NCBI GenBank assembly: GCA_030837445.1
Contig: JAUPKM010000011.1
Coordinates: 1 to 16,579 of the forward strand
DNA: 16,579 nucleotides
Direction of reading: 5' to 3'
DNA from: Actinomycetota bacterium
GTDB lineage: Bacteria; Actinomycetota; Actinomycetes; S36-B12; UBA10799
Shown here: positions 14,231 through 16,579 of the stretch, piece by piece
Layout: the number at the start of each line of letters is the position of its first letter
Position numbering within the stretch: the stretch's first letter is position 1
Program-made: the position numbers and the translations under genes
The notes under the pieces: generated by a model
Database searches by the model: none
What the model saw: the letters and a program-made list of their open reading frames with translations, nothing else
What the model was told of the DNA's origin: nothing

Positions 14231-14869
14231 ATGACGAATGAGCAGGCTCGGATCGAGGCGTCCGGAGTAGCTGGCGGCGAACCTCGAGGACCCTACGGCG
14301 ACCTGCCAGCACAGGTACACGGACTGGCCACCCGGTTCGGCCTCAAGGGGCTGCAAACGCGGCACAACAGCCGGATCGTACTCGGCGCCTATGTTCTGAT
14401 CAACTCCGCAATCTCCATCGCCGTGCTCTCCAGCATCGCGGCGGTAACCGACCAGCCTTTCGTGTTCCCGTCACTCGGGCCCACCGCATTCCTGCTCTTC
14501 TTCGCCGCGCTCGGTGATCAGGCGGCCCCTCGCAACGTCTTCTGCGGGCATCTGATCGGGGTGGTCGCGGGCTTTCTGGCTCTACTCATCTTTGGACTGA
14601 CGACGGTGGCACCGGACCTCGAGGATGTCACCTGGCCTCGGGTGGGGGCTGCCACCGTCGCACTGTGCCTGACCCTGTCGTTCATGGTCTGGCTGGGGGT
14701 GCCGCACGCGCCGGCAGGCGCGACGACCCTGATCGTGGCCCTCGGCCTGATGCGGACCCCGGAGCAGTTGCTGATCCTGATGATCGCGGTGGTGCTGATG
14801 ATCCTGGAAGGGCTGGCGATCAACCGCCTCGCAGGTTTGCCTTACCCGCTTTGGGCGCCGCGGCGGTAG
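14231..14869 (+). CDS. HPP-family membrane protein, candidate nitrite transporter
   Basis: A 212-residue protein with a hydrophilic N-terminus (1-45) and about four to five membrane segments. FPSLGPTAFLLF (about 77-88) and PHAPAGATTLIVALGLM (about 158-174) are the conserved HPP-family segments; the name-giving His-Pro-Pro reads His159-Ala-Pro here. Members of this family in Arabidopsis chloroplasts and cyanobacteria have nitrite transport activity. Its position 25 nt after narI, with AAAGGA before the ATG, and the absence of a narK gene in the window suggest it moves nitrite (export after nitrate reduction) or a related anion. The transport role is inferred from family and context; transport direction cannot be read from sequence. 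Confidence 0.85.
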   Translation: MTNEQARIEASGVAGGEPRGPYGDLPAQVHGLATRFGLKGLQTRHNSRIVLGAYVLINSAISIAVLSSIAAVTDQPFVFPSLGPTAFLLFFAALGDQAAPRNVFCGHLIGVVAGFLALLIFGLTTVAPDLEDVTWPRVGAATVALCLTLSFMVWLGVPHAPAGATTLIVALGLMRTPEQLLILMIAVVLMILEGLAINRLAGLPYPLWAPRR

Positions 14870-14876
14870 CCGGTTG

Positions 14877-14889
14877 CCCTGCTGCAGGG
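14877..14889. other. Short palindrome between convergent nar/HPP and FAD genes
   Basis: CCCTGC-T-GCAGGG lies in the 46-bp gap between the two stop codons. The one-base centre means a real RNA hairpin would have a short stem, and there is no T-run on either strand. It might help termination of the convergent transcripts but does not qualify as a standard terminator. Confidence 0.25.
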
Positions 14890-14915
14890 TGAGTCCGCAG
14901 GGTCGGCGCCGGGTG

Positions 14916-16382
14916 TCACTGGTCCTGTATAAGTGCTTCGGCGGCCAGGACGCCAGAGATGGCTGATCGTCCGACGCTATATCCCGGGTACGTTGTCTGG
15001 CCGCTCTGATACAAGCCCCGGATAGCAGTGCGGTGGGGAAAATGGTTCCACGGTGCGACCTTCGGGGACAATCCGTACACCGCCCCGCGATACAGATTGA
15101 GTCTGTCCTGAAAGCCTTTCGGACTGGTTACCCGGGTCACGGCGACATCCAGATCGTGGACTCGCGACAGTGCTTCCAAGGCTTTGTCGACAATGTGAGC
15201 GTCGCGCGAATCGGTCCAGTCATCGATGGGTAGACCCCGCTGCACCGGCGGGTACATCTCGATGATGCTGCCGCCCGTGAGCGACAATTCCGGCAGGGTC
15301 ACCGTCGGCGTGTCGTAGACAAGCCACTTCACGCCGTCGTCGCACGGGCTGAAAACGTCGCCTTGCCGCTCCATCAACGGCAACTGGCAATTCGAGTGAC
15401 TGGGTGTGTTGATCTTGTTCCGCAGACCAAGTTGGACCGAAAACGCGCTATGCGAAAGTTGCGCCCGTTCGGCCTTGCGCGCCAACCTTCGGGGCGAATC
15501 CGTCGGGCTCAGCAACGAGCCGAACGTCAACATTCCACTGGCGGTGGAGACGACTGCATCCAGTTCGACCAGTTCCTGACCTCGAAGGCGCAGGCCTCGG
15601 ACACGATCTCCGCTGACGGCAATCCGGTCGATTCGGCTGTTGAGGTGAATCTTCCCCCCGCCGATGCGGACGGCGTCACCTAAGGCCTTGGGCACTTGTC
15701 CCATGCCACCCTCCGGCAGATGAAAGCCGTCGCTGAACAACGTGACAAGACCAAGGATGGAGATGACGGGTTGCTGCTGTGGGGGGATTCCGGTGTACAA
15801 CAGGACTCCTGACATCGCCGCCCGAACGGCGTCGTCGCTGAAAAGACGATTCAGCTCGGCGGCCACTGTCCCGCGAAACTTGGGCAACTGCCGCCACCCT
15901 TTGGCCAGGGCGCGCGGGAGGGAGAGCGGCTCGGCCAGGATCTCATCAGTGAGCAGGCGCAATGCTGGTTCCCAGCGCGACATCATTCGGTCAAGTTCAC
16001 GCTCCAGCAGTAGCTCGTCGATCGTTCCTCGAGCTCGCTGAACCGTGATACGTCGACCATCACCGAAGGTGACGCGATCACCAGTGGGCAGGACAGTGGT
16101 TTGTGGCGCCGTGATCCGTCGCAGCGGAAGAGCAGATCGCCGATCCAACCCAACCGCCTCGAAAGTGCGGTCAAGCAGGGCTGGCAAAGCCAGGTACAGG
16201 GCGCCGTCATTGAACGTGAAGCCCCCGATTTCGGTCGTCGAGCAGCAACCGCCGATTTTGTCATTTGCTTCGAAGACCTCGACCTTGAATCCCTGCCGAG
16301 CCAGCACCCCAGCCGCGGCGAGGCCCGCGACGCCGGCACCGATCACCCCCACGGTCTCGACAGTCGTGGAGCCCCGTCTCAT
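14916..16382 (-). CDS. Phytoene desaturase-like NAD(P)/FAD-dependent oxidoreductase
   Basis: A 488-residue flavoprotein. The N-terminal Rossmann fold reads VGVIGAGVAGLAAAGVLARQ (GAGVAG at 15-20) with Glu38 at the end of the second strand for the FAD ribose, then IGGCCST. The C-terminal FAD-binding segment GLYQSGQTTYPGYSVGRSAISG is of the CrtI/carotene isomerase/amine-oxidase type. Length matches CrtI-like enzymes (about 490-520). Carotenoid or polyprenoid desaturation or isomerisation is possible, but no other crt gene is present, and many actinobacterial relatives have no known substrate. The ATG at 16382 overlaps the stop of the upstream copper-protein gene (ATGA), so the two are translationally coupled. 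It converges with the nar operon. Confidence 0.8.
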   Translation of the reverse strand: MRRGSTTVETVGVIGAGVAGLAAAGVLARQGFKVEVFEANDKIGGCCSTTEIGGFTFNDGALYLALPALLDRTFEAVGLDRRSALPLRRITAPQTTVLPTGDRVTFGDGRRITVQRARGTIDELLLERELDRMMSRWEPALRLLTDEILAEPLSLPRALAKGWRQLPKFRGTVAAELNRLFSDDAVRAAMSGVLLYTGIPPQQQPVISILGLVTLFSDGFHLPEGGMGQVPKALGDAVRIGGGKIHLNSRIDRIAVSGDRVRGLRLRGQELVELDAVVSTASGMLTFGSLLSPTDSPRRLARKAERAQLSHSAFSVQLGLRNKINTPSHSNCQLPLMERQGDVFSPCDDGVKWLVYDTPTVTLPELSLTGGSIIEMYPPVQRGLPIDDWTDSRDAHIVDKALEALSRVHDLDVAVTRVTSPKGFQDRLNLYRGAVYGLSPKVAPWNHFPHRTAIRGLYQSGQTTYPGYSVGRSAISGVLAAEALIQDQ

Positions 16383-16579
16383 CGGACCACCAACGCCCCG
16401 TGGGCTCCTCGTTCGGCATCGGCCATGGTGTGCGACACAAACGGGTACCTGCCGGGTTCGGGCAAGGTGGTTTCGACGAACCCGCCTTGAGCTGTGGCCA
16501 ATCCGAGCACCTGCGAACCGCCGACGGAAGTGCCTGGGCGCAGCAGGTAGCTGCCTTCGGCGTAGACCGTGTCGAACTG
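16379..16579 (-). CDS. Copper nitrite reductase / multicopper oxidase-like protein, C-terminal end
   Basis: Only the last 66 residues are in the window; the frame is open to the right edge. It begins QFDTVYAEGSYLLRPG and continues SQVLGLATAQGGFVETTLPEPGRYPFVSHTMADAERGAHGALVV, the second cupredoxin domain of two-domain copper proteins. The His in YPFVSHTM lines up with the third type-2 copper ligand of copper nitrite reductases (His306 in the Alcaligenes enzyme), which favours NirK-like chemistry (nitrite to NO), though laccase-like two-domain oxidases have a similar end. The type-1 site and the other ligands lie outside. Its stop overlaps the next gene's ATG. If it is NirK it would take the product of NarGHI. 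Identity as a cupredoxin oxidase is fairly sure; nitrite reduction is inferred. Confidence 0.7.
   Translation of the reverse strand, partial: QFDTVYAEGSYLLRPGTSVGGSQVLGLATAQGGFVETTLPEPGRYPFVSHTMADAERGAHGALVVR

Overview
The window is high-GC DNA with an actinobacterial look: GTG starts, many 1-4 nt gene overlaps, good TANNNT -10 boxes placed one helix-step before start codons (leaderless transcripts), a Gram-positive type lipobox, and a narGHJI set whose proteins have the respiratory (cytoplasm-facing, NarG-type) architecture. No 16S or other taxonomic marker is present, so a genus cannot be named.

Region 1 (1-3483, + strand) is an accessory stretch: the 3' end of one patatin-like protein, a second full patatin-like paralogue overlapping it, a carboxymuconolactone-decarboxylase-family protein, and a secreted pentapeptide-repeat lipoprotein built from two copies of a ~207-residue unit. 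Region 2 (3540-5024) is a two-gene unit: a ribbon-helix-helix DNA-binding protein with a dense palindromic operator over its own leaderless promoter, followed by a DUF4097 beta-repeat protein. Region 3 (5025-5385) has no intact gene. It holds a fragment resembling a Phd/YefM antitoxin, a small inverted repeat, and a compact repeat cluster with a 25-bp inverted repeat and a 28-nt near-palindrome.

Region 4 (5386-7379, - strand) encodes a cytochrome P450 and, downstream of it, an HXXEE-domain membrane protein. A 109-bp divergent intergenic region with several inverted repeats separates the P450 from region 5, the narGHJI operon (7489-14205, + strand) for membrane-bound dissimilatory nitrate reductase. 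All the FeS, Mo and haem ligands I could check are present. It is followed 25 nt later by an HPP-family membrane protein, a family with known nitrite transporters in plants and cyanobacteria. No narK-type transporter is visible.

Region 6 (14916-16579, - strand, convergent with nar) has the C-terminal end of a copper nitrite reductase-like cupredoxin protein, translationally coupled (ATGA) to a phytoene-desaturase-like FAD oxidoreductase. Taken together, regions 5 and 6 suggest a nitrate -> nitrite (-> possibly NO) respiratory island with its own candidate nitrite channel. The most unusual unexplained DNA is the repeat cluster at 5261-5368 and the half-site array at 3544-3595.
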